Positions 40,325-50,695 of a stretch of 64,000 bases of DNA are shown here, piece by piece; position 1 is the stretch's first letter, and the number at the start of each line of letters is the position of its first letter. The notes under the pieces are model-generated. The model was not told the origin of the DNA. It searched no databases and worked only from the letters and a program-made list of their open reading frames with translations. The stretch is from the NCBI RefSeq assembly GCF_000754805.1, contig NZ_KN150731.1:1072492-1136491 (forward strand). The letters run 5' to 3'. The position numbers and the translations under genes were made by a program. Source of the DNA: Yersinia frederiksenii ATCC 33641. Its GTDB lineage: Bacteria; Pseudomonadota; Gammaproteobacteria; Enterobacterales; Enterobacteriaceae.

Positions 40325-41181
40325 AACGAATAGATATCTTCCCTAAACTGTAGATGATAATTTCTGGCTTGTTTTTTCTGCTAAAAGTATGAGTAATATT
40401 AATTTATTGATGTACCGAAAATGTCTTATTAACTCAAGGATTAAATCGATCATTATAGTTAAATTAGCTGCTTTTTTTATAGCAAATCACCAATGTTAAT
40501 TAGTAGTAATTAGAGGGTTTAATGATGAGGAAACCAGTAATAAATACTATTGGTTACAATTGAATTGGACGTGTTCGTGTATCATTATTACAACGCTGTA
40601 TCGACATTGATAATAATTACTTACCATTATTAAATAATCTAACTAGGACGAATTTAATAAATAAATCTAAACAGTAAATTGCTCGCCCGCGAATGTCTTA
40701 AATTATTTTGTCAATAATGGATTGTATACTTATCAAGATCTCCAATTTGAGTCACATTCATCTTAGTGACTATATAATGGAGTGATTCGTTCTGGTTTTA
40801 TTTAGGAAATGCCTTTTTCTTTGTAGGAAACATCCCAAATAGTCAGTGGCAAATGATGAGGCGCATTGACGAGGACGGCTTTTTCATTGACGCACCCATT
40901 TTGTAATCAGAAGCACATATGCCATTAATGACGATCACTGTCACATAATTAAAATTGAATAAGCTCACCTCTTGAATTTAACTTCATTTTTTAAGATTCT
41001 CGTGTGGAACCGGTTACCTATGCAACTAAAAATGACAAGATAGAATGATTTTTTGCAGGTAATTAAGTCATAACAATATGAATTTAATGGCTAATTGTGA
41101 ATTTATGTCGGTGAGGGCAGTTTCCCTTGAGCCGCAAAGAGTTCGCATAGCTCGGCGTGCGATTACGGGGAGTTGTTACTC
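40325..41181. other. Long divergent intergenic region between autotransporter and ascF
   Basis: These 857 bases are AT-rich and contain no gene I can support. The right part holds an AscG-like operator at 41005-41018 and the ascF promoter. The left part must contain the autotransporter promoter. A GGGGAG SD precedes ascF. Confidence 0.55.
41005..41018. promoter_or_regulatory. AscG/LacI-family operator upstream of ascF
   Basis: TGGAACCGGTTACC has the AACCGGTT core palindrome typical of LacI/GalR-family sites and resembles the AscG site TGAAACCGGTTTCA as I recall it. It lies about 165 bp before ascF. AscG encoded at 33990-35009 is the likely binder. Confidence 0.68.
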
Positions 41182-42639
41182 ATGTCAAAAAATTTTGCCG
41201 CAGTATCTCGACAGATAGTCGATGCGATTGGTGGGGCGGGTAACGTCGTGGCAGTGACCCATTGCATGACGCGTTTACGCTTTGTGCTCAAGGATGATAG
41301 TGCGATTGAACTGGCTAAATTGAAATCCATCACCGGTGTGCTGGGTGTCGTGCGCAGTGAAAATCAGTGCCAGGTTATCATTGGTAATAATGTTTCTGCG
41401 GCCTATGCCGAAGTGATTAAATTGCTTCCTGACGGCATATTACCTGCAGATACATTGCCCCAGAAAAATAAAATCACCTTAAAACGCATTGGCGCAGGGA
41501 TACTGGATGCACTGATTGGCACGATGTCACCGCTGATTCCAGCTATTATCGGTGGTTCAATGGTGAAATTGCTGGCGATGATACTGGATATGACCGGTAT
41601 CTTTGAAAAAGGCTCATCAACTCTTATTATTCTGAATGTTATTGGTGACGGCGCTTTCTTCTTCCTACCTGTGATGGTGGCCGCTTCTGCGGCAATAAAA
41701 TTCAAAACCAATATGTCGCTGGCTATTGCCATTGCCGGGGTGTTGGTTCATCCGGCTTTTATTGATTTGATGGCCAAAGCCGCGCAAGGCCAACAGGTTG
41801 AATTTATGGGCGTATCCGTGACTGCGGTGAAGTACACTTATACCGTGATTCCGGCACTGTGTATGACTTGGCTATTATCTTATATTGAACGCTGGGTCGA
41901 CCGTATTACACCGGCGGTGACGAAAAACTTCCTTAAACCAATGTTAATTGTGCTGATCTCAGCGCCTATCGCCATTATGTTCATTGGACCTTTGGGGATC
42001 TGGATCGGCAGCGGAATTTCCTCTCTGGTCTATACCGTTCATGATTATCTGGGCTGGCTCTCTGTCGCGATTATGGGTGCACTTTGGCCACTACTGGTCA
42101 TGACCGGTATGCACCGCGTATTTACACCGACCATCATTCAAACCATCGCAGAGACTGGGAAAGAGGGCATGGTTATGCCGTCAGAAATTGGTGCCAACCT
42201 TTCTCTTGGTGGTTCTTCGCTGGCGGTCGCCTGGCGAACCAAAAACCCAGAACTGCGCCAAACAGCATTGGCCGCTGCCGCCTCCGCCATTGTTGCCGGT
42301 ATTTCTGAACCGGCACTTTATGGTGTTGCATTGCGGCTAAAACGCCCATTGATTGCCAGCCTTATCAGTGGATTTATTTGCGGCGCAGTGGCGGGAATTG
42401 GCGGGCTAGCCAGTCATTCGATGGCCTCTCCTGGGTTATTTACCAGTGTTCAGTTCTTCGACCCAGCAAATCCTATGAGCATCGTTTGGGTGTTTGGCGT
42501 CATGGTTCTGGCGATAGTTATCTCATTCGTCACAACATTACTGTTGGGATTTGAAGATATTCCTGTTGAAGACAATGAAAGTACCAGTCGCCTTCCGACT
42601 GACTTAACGGATCCGCACAGCGCAGTAAAAATTAACTAA
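41182..42639 (+). CDS. ascF: PTS beta-glucoside transporter, EIIBC (AscF type)
   Basis: A 485-aa PTS permease with IIB and IIC domains but no IIA domain. The IIB cysteine is Cys28 in THCMTRLRF; the IIC domain ends near residue 460, followed by a short hydrophilic tail. Lack of IIA means phosphate comes from another IIA protein such as Crr. It imports and phosphorylates beta-glucosides (arbutin, salicin or cellobiose class). Length equals E. coli AscF (485 aa). The start at ATG 41182 has GGGGAG nine bases upstream; a TTG at 41173 is in frame but less likely. Operon with ascB, 15 bp downstream; control probably by AscG. Confidence 0.92.
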   Translation: MSKNFAAVSRQIVDAIGGAGNVVAVTHCMTRLRFVLKDDSAIELAKLKSITGVLGVVRSENQCQVIIGNNVSAAYAEVIKLLPDGILPADTLPQKNKITLKRIGAGILDALIGTMSPLIPAIIGGSMVKLLAMILDMTGIFEKGSSTLIILNVIGDGAFFFLPVMVAASAAIKFKTNMSLAIAIAGVLVHPAFIDLMAKAAQGQQVEFMGVSVTAVKYTYTVIPALCMTWLLSYIERWVDRITPAVTKNFLKPMLIVLISAPIAIMFIGPLGIWIGSGISSLVYTVHDYLGWLSVAIMGALWPLLVMTGMHRVFTPTIIQTIAETGKEGMVMPSEIGANLSLGGSSLAVAWRTKNPELRQTALAAAASAIVAGISEPALYGVALRLKRPLIASLISGFICGAVAGIGGLASHSMASPGLFTSVQFFDPANPMSIVWVFGVMVLAIVISFVTTLLLGFEDIPVEDNESTSRLPTDLTDPHSAVKIN

Positions 42640-44085
<1,446 letters not shown>

Positions 44086-44091
44086 ATAATT

Positions 44092-44127
44092 CGCTGGGAA
44101 TAGCGTTTATTGCTGATATTCCCAGCG
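44092..44127. terminator. Hairpin between ascB and DUF3861 gene
   Basis: CGCTGGGAATA and TATTCCCAGCG form an 11-bp perfect stem between convergent genes. T-rich sequence follows on the minus strand (AATTATTT); the plus-strand tail is weak. Confidence 0.6.
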
Positions 44128-44176
44128 AGTAATGTAATACGGATATGGGCTATTTTGTTTTTATAGTTATCAGTTA

Positions 44177-44497
44177 TTACTCGGCACTCTTACTACGGTC
44201 ACGGGGCGAACCCTGCTTTAAATTGGTCATAAAATCCATAAATGCCGTACGTAAAGGGGCAAATATTGGGTGCTTACGATTCTCCATCATCGTTTCTGAA
44301 AACAGTTTTAAGCCCAATGCGAATGCCGCAGTTTTCTCTTTACCAAAGTCTAAATCTTCTCGTGCCTGCAACCGTTCGATGATGTTGAGAATATCGTCAT
44401 GATTCTCGGCTTCGAAGGTTACCGGTGCTTTATCAACGGGTTCACCTTTGCGATCGGTCAACGGTTCAATAGTGATTCGATAACGGTAACCTGGCAT
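44177..44497 (-). CDS. DUF3861-type protein
   Basis: A 106-aa protein (MPGYRYRITIEPLTDRKGEPV...) that matches the DUF3861 pattern as I recall it, with TFEAENHDDILNIIERLQAREDL. It is soluble and has no signal. Its start shares a base with the stop of the PadR gene, so the two are translated as a coupled pair and share the palindromic promoter region upstream of PadR. Function is unknown; the coupling suggests its level is set by the PadR regulator. Confidence 0.75.
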   Translation of the reverse strand: MPGYRYRITIEPLTDRKGEPVDKAPVTFEAENHDDILNIIERLQAREDLDFGKEKTAAFALGLKLFSETMMENRKHPIFAPLRTAFMDFMTNLKQGSPRDRSKSAE

Positions 44498-45162
44498 TAT
44501 TTTTTCCCCTGCTCATGTGTATCGGGAGTTGCTGATGGTGGTGTTAACTCTTTCTCTATTGCCTCTACCGCTGTTAGTAAGGCGGCATTAATGCGCACCA
44601 CCTGCTCAGGTGTGACGTCTGAACGCACCATATTACTGCGCAAAATATGACGTAAACGGTGCATTGCATCAGAAATGCCTTCAGCCAAATTCCCCTCAGG
44701 ACGGCGATTTACCTGTGCCAGTCGAGAGAAAATAATATCGACCATTTCCTGATTTTGCTGTAATTCAGCTTTACCGGCTGCGGTTATTTGGTAGCTTTTA
44801 CGCCCATTCCCAGTTGCCACTGGCGTGACAAAATCTTGCTCTTCCAGCAGAGTGAGGGTTGGATAGATAACCCCAGGGCTGGGTACATACAAACCTGATG
44901 ATGCCTCTTCAATCGCCTTAATTAGCTCATAACCATGGCTGGGTTTTTTATCCAGCAGCGCCAGCAGAACGACGCGTAAATCACCATGTTCGAACAAGCG
45001 ATGCATTTTATCGCCGCGCCCACGTCTACCGCCTCTTGGTGCATCGGCACCTTCAGTTGCCATAGAGTGGCGACCACCGCGATGCATTCTCTCACCACAA
45101 CGGCGCTGCCCTTCAGGGTGTTCCTCACCGCAGCGGTGACCACGTTTTGAAAAACCAAACAT
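44497..45162 (-). CDS. PadR-family regulator (YqjI-like) with His/Cys-rich N-terminus
   Basis: A 221-aa PadR regulator. The first ~50 residues are rich in His, Cys, Gly and Arg (GHRCGEEHPEGQRRCGERMHRGGRH), a likely metal-binding tail as in E. coli YqjI. The PadR winged HTH follows (LRVVLLALLDKKPSHGYELIKAIEEASSGLYVPSPGVIYPTLTLLEEQ), then a C-terminal helical dimer part. E. coli YqjI is a nickel-sensitive repressor of yqjH, but no yqjH-like gene is present here. AAGGAGAG precedes ATG, and a 31-bp perfect palindrome sits right next to it, indicating autoregulation. Confidence 0.87.
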   Translation of the reverse strand: MFGFSKRGHRCGEEHPEGQRRCGERMHRGGRHSMATEGADAPRGGRRGRGDKMHRLFEHGDLRVVLLALLDKKPSHGYELIKAIEEASSGLYVPSPGVIYPTLTLLEEQDFVTPVATGNGRKSYQITAAGKAELQQNQEMVDIIFSRLAQVNRRPEGNLAEGISDAMHRLRHILRSNMVRSDVTPEQVVRINAALLTAVEAIEKELTPPSATPDTHEQGKK

Positions 45163-45174
45163 ATAACTCTCCTT

Positions 45175-45205
45175 TAGATATATCGAAATTATTTCGATAT
45201 ATCTA
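45175..45205. promoter_or_regulatory. Perfect 31-bp palindrome at PadR promoter
   Basis: TAGATATATCGAAAT (45175-45189) and its exact complement arm ATTTCGATATATCTA (45191-45205) flank one central T. It directly abuts the SD of the PadR gene. Further copies of its core lie at 45213-45224 and near 45251. It is almost surely the operator of the regulator. Confidence 0.85.
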
Positions 45206-45212
45206 ATCTAAA

Positions 45213-45224
45213 TCGATATATCGA
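45213..45224. promoter_or_regulatory. Second palindrome at PadR promoter
   Basis: TCGATATATCGA is a perfect 12-bp palindrome sharing the CGATATAT core with the neighbouring 31-bp site. A shorter GATATATCTA copy lies at 45251-45260. Spacing suggests cooperative binding. Confidence 0.7.
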
Positions 45225-45435
45225 AGTTTGCAAGAGAGATGAACAAAAAAGATATATCTAAATGAGCGCAGTGACAAAATCTGTTGCGGAGAGGCTGATG
45301 ATGAAAAAGGAGAGATAAAAAGAAGAGAGATAGAGGGGAGTGATGAGCACCCTCCCTAAGCTTATACAGTGGACTATGCGAACAAGCTTATAGTGTCAGT
45401 GTCTTTGCTGGGAGGGGGGATAACCGATTTAGTCG

Positions 45436-45774
45436 TTAGCTTTTCTTAACAAATTCAGATTTCAGCTTCATCGGGCCAAAGCCATCGATTTTACAATCGA
45501 TATTGTGGTCACCTTCAACCAGACGGATGCTTTTTACTTTGGTGCCAATCTTCAATGTTGAGGAGCTACCTTTGACTTTCAGATCTTTAACGACTGTAAC
45601 CGCATCGCCGTCTGCAAGCAGGTTGCCATTGGCATCACGTACCACCAATCCCTCTTCTGCTGCTGCAGAATCACTGCTTTCCAACCACTCATGACCACAT
45701 TCTGGGCAATTAAGTTTCTCCCCTTCCTGCCATGTGTATTCAGAACTGCACTTTGGACAGTTTGGTAAATTCAT
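45436..45774 (-). CDS. yjdM: YjdM/PhnA-type zinc-ribbon protein
   Basis: A 112-aa protein nearly the same along its length as E. coli YjdM (formerly PhnA). It has a zinc ribbon in [30 protein letters not shown] (two CPxC pairs) and the C-terminal barrel [47 protein letters not shown]. No enzyme role is firmly established despite the old name. It is monocistronic, with AAGAGGTT-like sequence before ATG. Confidence 0.92.
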   Translation of the reverse strand: MNLPNCPKCSSEYTWQEGEKLNCPECGHEWLESSDSAAAEEGLVVRDANGNLLADGDAVTVVKDLKVKGSSSTLKIGTKVKSIRLVEGDHNIDCKIDGFGPMKLKSEFVKKS

Positions 45775-46038
45775 TATCTTAACCTCTTGAAATTAATCTA
45801 AATAAATTCATAAAAATGACAAATAAAAGACTACTATGCCGATAGTTGGATATTTTACACTTTTTGTCGTATTAAATGATAGTCAGATACAGTATTCAGG
45901 TGGTAAAGGGAATATTTATCGGCCCTGAATTAGGTTTTTCTTCTGTTATAAAACCGGCCTTTAGGCGGATTTTTGGATGTAGAAGAGATTAACTTAACTA
46001 AGTGACTTTATTGGGGCGTTTGTCCTAAACAGGTGTGG

Positions 46039-46257
46039 TCAATTCATCGCTTCAACCAGTGCTTTTATTTTTGTCGCCTTCTCAAAATGATCAAATTTCA
46101 TTTCTTTAATCCACCAACTGGCCGCTTCCATCAACAGGTCAGGATCATTATTTTTGTTCGCAAAAAAGGCGTAAAAAGAGAGCCCGACGTTATCTCCCTT
46201 TTTTTCGATTTTCGCATCACAAACCTGGATAATCTTAGCTCTTAATGTTTTTCTCAT
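46039..46257 (-). CDS. Small conserved protein of 72 aa (possibly DUF6500)
   Basis: A short soluble protein, MRKTLRAKIIQVCDAKIEKKG..., with GLSFYAFFANKNNDPDLLMEAASWWIKEM. I recall this pattern as a DUF6500-type family, with moderate certainty. AAGGA lies eight bases before ATG 46257; a longer frame from 46362 has no such support. Function unknown. It lies next to the gene-poor stretch before tRNA-Arg. Confidence 0.65.
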   Translation of the reverse strand: MRKTLRAKIIQVCDAKIEKKGDNVGLSFYAFFANKNNDPDLLMEAASWWIKEMKFDHFEKATKIKALVEAMN

Positions 46258-46775
46258 TATGCTGTCCTTATGGATAATAATTTCAATTTTGTTGAGCGAG
46301 TTCAGCAATAACAAAATTAATAAAGCTTTGCAATTTAGGAGGAGATAGCTGGTTAGCTGCAAACAGGATCAGCATAGTGCTTCATCGTCTGCCAGAACTT
46401 GTCGTCATTGCCTTGAATGCAGATAATTTTAGCATTAGCTTATAATTCCCTGTCAGCACCTTAAGCTTTTGAAGTATTGCTAAGGCTGGTGTGGAAAGCG
46501 GCACAAAGTGAGGGCAGCATTTCTTTATCCATTCTTTGGGAATCTCCCACAAGGCATTATCCAGATCAAATTCAGACTATTTAGCGGCTCGTAGCCCATT
46601 TTCAGTCATGGCCATTCTTGGGGGAGCTAATACGCAGGTCAGATAAAACGCCGGGTTATAAGTAACCCACTTGGGGACTACTGTATAACAGAATATTTCA
46701 CTACAGCGCTATGGTTATTTATCGTTGTTTTAACAGGACTTTATGGACTTGGTGGGATGTACTGAGAAGTGCTAA
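46258..46775. other. Gene-poor stretch next to tRNA-Arg, possible degenerate gene
   Basis: No intact gene is seen in these 518 bases. On the minus strand around 46365-46440 a short reading gives ANAKIICIQGNDDKF followed by WQTMKHYADPVCS and a stop, which looks like the end of a real protein, but upstream stops break it. This may be the scar of a decayed gene or element beside a known integration-prone tRNA. Confidence 0.4.
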
Positions 46776-46850
46776 TGGTGTCCCCGACTGGAATCGAACC
46801 AGTAACTAGCCCTTAGGAGGGGCTTGTTATATCCGTTTAACTACGGGGAC
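46776..46850 (-). tRNA. argW: tRNA-Arg (anticodon CCT)
   Basis: On the minus strand the 75-nt gene starts GTCCCCGTAGTTAAACGG and ends with encoded CCA. The acceptor stem GTCCCCG/CGGGGAC pairs fully. The anticodon stem AGCCC/GGGCT holds loop CTCCTAA, giving anticodon CCT, which reads AGG. The T arm GGTTCGATTCC is standard. In E. coli argW also sits beside yfdC and serves as a phage attachment site. Confidence 0.96.
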
Positions 46851-47022
46851 TTTTTTATTGGCAGGTTTACTGCCGATAAAGTTCACTGCCGGGGCATTAT
46901 ACGCATTTTGACCCAAATAATAAGCAGTTAGCTGTCTGTTTGGTTACTCTGTCACCAATAAGGAGTGAATCCGTATTCTCGCAGGGTAAAAACACCGGCT
47001 CATGATGCTAAGAGGTAGAGCG

Positions 47023-47934
47023 TTATTTGTCCGGTGGTGGCGAGCTACCCTCTACTCGGTGGTTTTTTTTCGGTTGATGGGTCATATCGCTGCGGATCTG
47101 GGCATGGCTTATCAGTGCGAAAATAAAGGTACCACCGATAATGTTGCCCGCGAGTGTGGGTATGGCAAATGGGTATATAAATTGCTGCCAAGGTAATGAG
47201 CCGTTAAACACCAGATAGAAGATTTCGACCGAGCCGACCACTATATGAGTCAGGTCGCATAATGCCACTAAATAGGTCATCAAAAATATTACCCAAATCT
47301 TGGCACCTCCTGCGGAAGGCATCATCCATACCATGGTGGCAATGATCCATCCAGAAAATATACCGTTAGCAAACATCTCTCCCGATGAATTATCCATCAC
47401 GCTTTGCCCAATACTGACGAATGCTGCTCGTGTAGCATCATCAAATACCGGCATATGAATAAAGGAATAGGCCGCGATACCCGTGCCGACCAAGTTGCCT
47501 AATAACACTAACCCCCACAGACGAAATAATAGAATGAAGTTTTGGCGACTGGGTTTCTGCATTATTGGCAGCACCGGCGTGACGGTATTTTCAGTAAACA
47601 GTTGTTGGCGGGCCATAATGACAATAATAAAACCGAATGTATAACCGATATTCTCCAACAGAAAACTGGCCGCTGTATCTGGCAGTTTCGCGTGAAAGAT
47701 ACCTTTGGCAATCAGCGATGCTCCCATAGAAAGGCCAGCCGCAACCGCCGACCATAATAGTGCAAAGCTGTCGCGTTCTAGCTCCTTTTCCCCCTCGACG
47801 CGGATAATTTCATGAATGGCCGCCGCCTTGGAAGGTAGGTTCTTTTCATTTATTTCAATTTCCTTTCCCTGATGTTGCTCGTCACTTTCCACTTTCAGTT
47901 CATCCTTATCTGAAGACAATTTTTCATCACTCAT
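47023..47934 (-). CDS. yfdC: YfdC-type formate/nitrite transporter-family membrane protein
   Basis: A 303-aa FNT-family protein. The charged N-terminal ~55 residues (MSDEKLSSDKDELKVESDEQHQ...) precede ELERDSFALLWSAVAAGLSMGASLIAKGIF and IMARQQLFTENTVTPVLP, almost identical to E. coli YfdC. Six membrane helices form the channel; the transported ion is not established. It lies next to tRNA-Arg(CCT) as in E. coli. It is divergent from the ccm operon. Confidence 0.92.
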   Translation of the reverse strand: MSDEKLSSDKDELKVESDEQHQGKEIEINEKNLPSKAAAIHEIIRVEGEKELERDSFALLWSAVAAGLSMGASLIAKGIFHAKLPDTAASFLLENIGYTFGFIIVIMARQQLFTENTVTPVLPIMQKPSRQNFILLFRLWGLVLLGNLVGTGIAAYSFIHMPVFDDATRAAFVSIGQSVMDNSSGEMFANGIFSGWIIATMVWMMPSAGGAKIWVIFLMTYLVALCDLTHIVVGSVEIFYLVFNGSLPWQQFIYPFAIPTLAGNIIGGTFIFALISHAQIRSDMTHQPKKNHRVEGSSPPPDK

Positions 47935-48237
47935 AGGGGATTTTCCGGTTGGTAGCTAAAATAGTTGTTTGAGTTGGGTGCAGGAAAATAAGGAAGTAGC
48001 AAAGTAATAAGCATAGTCGCTAATGACTTCTCGCGAATTTTTTGCCAGTGAAAGTTGCAGCCGCGAGGCCAGACAATTTTAGCATTGTTGGTTTTTTCAT
48101 CATAAATTTGATCTTAACCCGAATATTACCTCGATAAGGGTAGGGATAGCATTAGAGCCATGCTACGTAAGGAATAAGCCTTATGTTATCATTTGGTTTT
48201 CATGAATTGGCAATCCTACTGTGGAAGACAATCCTTC
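47935..48237. other. Divergent intergenic region yfdC-ccmA
   Basis: These 303 bases must hold promoters for yfdC and the ccm operon. I see no gene, clear operator or strong repeat. Confidence 0.5.
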
Positions 48238-48864
48238 ATGCTGGAAGCTAAAAATCTAACTTGCGTCCGAGATGAACGAAGCTTGTTTCAACAGCTCAGC
48301 TTCTGTGTGGCTGCGGGAGAGATTGTGCAGGTTGAGGGGCAAAACGGGGCGGGTAAAACCAGTTTACTGCGTATTTTAGCCGGGCTTGCTGATGCCGATG
48401 TTGGGCAAGTGAACTGGCTGGGTGAGAATATTCGCCGCGATCGCGCTCGTTATCATCAGGATTTACTGTTTTTAGGCCATCAGCCGGGGATCAAGTCAGT
48501 ACTGACACCTTTTGAGAATTTGGCCTTTTACCAGTCGGTATTTCAGCCAGTGGATAGTGCCGCAATTTGGCAGGCTTTGTCTCAGGTTGGGCTGGTGGGA
48601 TACGAAGATTTACCTGTATCTCAGTTATCTGCTGGTCAGCAGCGGCGGGTGGCTTTAGCCCGATTGTGGCTAAGTCAGGCACCGTTATGGATCTTGGATG
48701 AACCTCTGACCGCCATTGATAAGCAGGGCGTCAGCACATTGTTGGCCCTGTTTGTGAAACATGCAGCTAAGGGCGGTATGGTATTGCTCACCACGCATCA
48801 GGATTTAGAGGGCGTCGGTCAACAGGTGCGTAAAATCCGTCTAACCAACACGCAGGAGAATTAA
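48238..48864 (+). CDS. ccmA: Cytochrome c maturation ATP-binding protein CcmA
   Basis: A 208-aa ABC ATPase with Walker [12 protein letters not shown], signature [13 protein letters not shown] and Walker [14 protein letters not shown]. With CcmB and CcmC it releases holo-CcmE so heme can reach apocytochrome c. The start at 48238 ([17 protein letters not shown]) matches E. coli CcmA in length and N-terminus; an upstream ATG at 48193 adds fifteen residues without support. It is first in the ccm operon, and its stop shares a base with the ccmB start (TAATG). Confidence 0.93.
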   Translation: MLEAKNLTCVRDERSLFQQLSFCVAAGEIVQVEGQNGAGKTSLLRILAGLADADVGQVNWLGENIRRDRARYHQDLLFLGHQPGIKSVLTPFENLAFYQSVFQPVDSAAIWQALSQVGLVGYEDLPVSQLSAGQQRRVALARLWLSQAPLWILDEPLTAIDKQGVSTLLALFVKHAAKGGMVLLTTHQDLEGVGQQVRKIRLTNTQEN

Positions 48865-49523
48865 TGTTTATTAGCGTGTTGCGCCGTGAATTAAAAATAG
48901 CCTTCAGAAAAGGCGCAGAAATCGTTAACCCGCTCTGGTTTTTTCTGATTGTTATCACCTTGTTTCCACTGGGTATTGGCCCTGAACCGCAACTACTGGC
49001 GCGCATTGCGCCGGGTATCGTCTGGGTCGCCGCGTTGCTTGCGTCGTTATTGTCACTGGAGCGGCTCTTCCGTGATGATTTTCACGATGGCTCTTTGGAA
49101 CAGTTGCTGTTATTACCCACCCCGCTTGCACTCACGGTGTTAGGCAAAGTGTGCGCTCACTGGGTAGTTACCGGGTTGCCTTTACTTATCTTATCGCCAT
49201 TAGTGGCGTTGTTGCTGTCTCTCGACAGTAATACAGCTGTTGCGATGGCGCTGACACTGCTGCTGGGGACGCCGACCTTAAGTTTTATCGGGGCTATTGG
49301 TGTCGCGCTGACCGTCGGTTTACGCAAAGGTGGGGTGTTACTGAGTTTATTGGTTCTGCCGCTGTATATCCCAGTGTTGATCTTTGCCACTGCGGCCATT
49401 GATGCGGCGTCGATGGCACTGCCGATTGAGGGTTATCTGGCTATTTTAGGGGCGATGTTGGCAGGGAGTGTCACACTGGCACCTTTTGCTACCGCAGCGG
49501 CATTGAGAGTGAGTGTGCACTAG
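48864..49523 (+). CDS. ccmB: Heme exporter permease CcmB
   Basis: A 219-aa protein with six hydrophobic segments, starting [20 protein letters not shown], which is standard for CcmB. Length matches E. coli (220 aa). It forms the membrane part of the CcmAB(C) complex in the inner membrane. Start is coupled to ccmA (TAATG). A 189-bp gap follows before ccmC, larger than elsewhere in this operon. Confidence 0.93.
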   Translation: MFISVLRRELKIAFRKGAEIVNPLWFFLIVITLFPLGIGPEPQLLARIAPGIVWVAALLASLLSLERLFRDDFHDGSLEQLLLLPTPLALTVLGKVCAHWVVTGLPLLILSPLVALLLSLDSNTAVAMALTLLLGTPTLSFIGAIGVALTVGLRKGGVLLSLLVLPLYIPVLIFATAAIDAASMALPIEGYLAILGAMLAGSVTLAPFATAAALRVSVH

Positions 49524-49712
49524 CTCATTACCGCGGGCCATAATAGGCTATCCGTCAAAAGTGTGTGCAAAAAAATAGCAGTCAAAAGAGTGCCGATTTT
49601 CAGAAGCTTAAACGCGGTAGCCAACGCAGATCACAGCAGATTGTGCGCCGTCCCTGCTCCGCTATGACCACTTGTGGTGATACTGGCCCAATTTTAATGT
49701 GAGCAATGAAAA

Positions 49713-50450
49713 ATGTGGAAATGGTTTCATCAATTCGCTAAACCCGAACGACTCTATCAACTGTGTGGGCGATTTATTCCGTGGTTGGGCCTGACGGCAG
49801 TTATCTTCCTGAGTGTAGGCTGGGTGTGGGGCTTTGGCTTCGCCCCATCAGATTACCAACAGGGTAATAGTTTCCGTATCATCTATTTGCATGTTCCGGC
49901 GGCGATCTGGTCGATGGGTATCTATATGTCGATGGCTATCGCGGCATTTGTCGGTTTAGTCTGGCAAATGAAAATGTCCGATAACGTCGTGGCTGCTATG
50001 GCTCCAGTGGGTGCTGTATTTACCTTTATCGCACTGGTTACTGGCTCTGCCTGGGGTAAGCCTATGTGGGGAACCTGGTGGATTTGGGACGCGCGGCTGA
50101 CCTCTGAGTTAGTGCTGTTATTCCTCTATCTGGGGGTTATCGCCTTGTATAACGCTTTTGACGACCGCAAGTTGGCCGGGCGCGCTGCGGGCATTCTGGT
50201 GCTGGTCGGTGTGGTCAATATCCCCATCATTCATTTCTCTGTCGTATGGTGGAATACCTTGCATCAAGGTTCGACCAATATGCAGCAAAGCATTGACCCA
50301 AGTATGCGCTCCCCGCTTCGTTGGGCAATTTTTGGCTATCTATTCTTCTTCGCCACACTGACATTAATGCGGCTGCGTAATCTGATTTTGCAGCAAGAGC
50401 GCCATCGTCCGTGGGTTGCAGCTCTATTGCGTAAGGAGCCACGCGTATGA
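49713..50450 (+). CDS. ccmC: Heme-handling protein CcmC
   Basis: A 245-aa membrane protein with six segments and the tryptophan-rich WWD motif (WGKPMWGTWWIWDARLTSELVL) that presents heme to CcmE. Flanking histidines in YLHVPAAIWSMG and IHFSVVWWNTLHQ are the expected heme ligands. Its start overlaps no gene; the ccmD gene overlaps its last four bases (ATGA at 50447). Confidence 0.94.
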   Translation: MWKWFHQFAKPERLYQLCGRFIPWLGLTAVIFLSVGWVWGFGFAPSDYQQGNSFRIIYLHVPAAIWSMGIYMSMAIAAFVGLVWQMKMSDNVVAAMAPVGAVFTFIALVTGSAWGKPMWGTWWIWDARLTSELVLLFLYLGVIALYNAFDDRKLAGRAAGILVLVGVVNIPIIHFSVVWWNTLHQGSTNMQQSIDPSMRSPLRWAIFGYLFFFATLTLMRLRNLILQQERHRPWVAALLRKEPRV

Positions 50451-50695
50451 ATCCGGCCTTTAACTCTTGGGCGGCATTTTTTGCCATGGGCGGTTACGCC
50501 TTTTATGTCTGGTTGGCGGTTGCGGTGACATTATTATCACTGCTGGGTTTATGGGCCCATACCCGGTGGCAGCATCAGCAATTATTTGCGGACATTCAGC
50601 GTCGTGAAGCTCGAGAAAAACGTATTCGGCAGGCAAATCAATCCCAGCTAAAACAAACCCAAAGTGCCTCCCATCCGCAGGAGAAACAACAGTGA
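50447..50695 (+). CDS. ccmD: Heme exporter accessory protein CcmD
   Basis: An 82-aa protein with one membrane segment ([19 protein letters not shown]) and a long charged, Gln-rich helical tail. E. coli CcmD is 69 aa. It stabilises the CcmABC-CcmE complex. It overlaps ccmC by ATGA and ccmE by GTGA. Confidence 0.92.
   Translation: MNPAFNSWAAFFAMGGYAFYVWLAVAVTLLSLLGLWAHTRWQHQQLFADIQRREAREKRIRQANQSQLKQTQSASHPQEKQQ

Noticed and set aside
40921-40950. Possible CRP site (TGTGAC on the minus strand) in the autotransporter-ascF gap
   Set aside because: The second half-site matches too poorly to report as a feature.
45361-45400. Direct repeat AAGCTTATA twice near 45357-45393
   Set aside because: Only nine bases and no further copies; likely chance in AT-rich DNA.
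49620-49640. Resemblance of GTAGCCAACGCAG to part of an ERIC element
   Set aside because: Only a short match, with no ERIC ends or overall fold visible.
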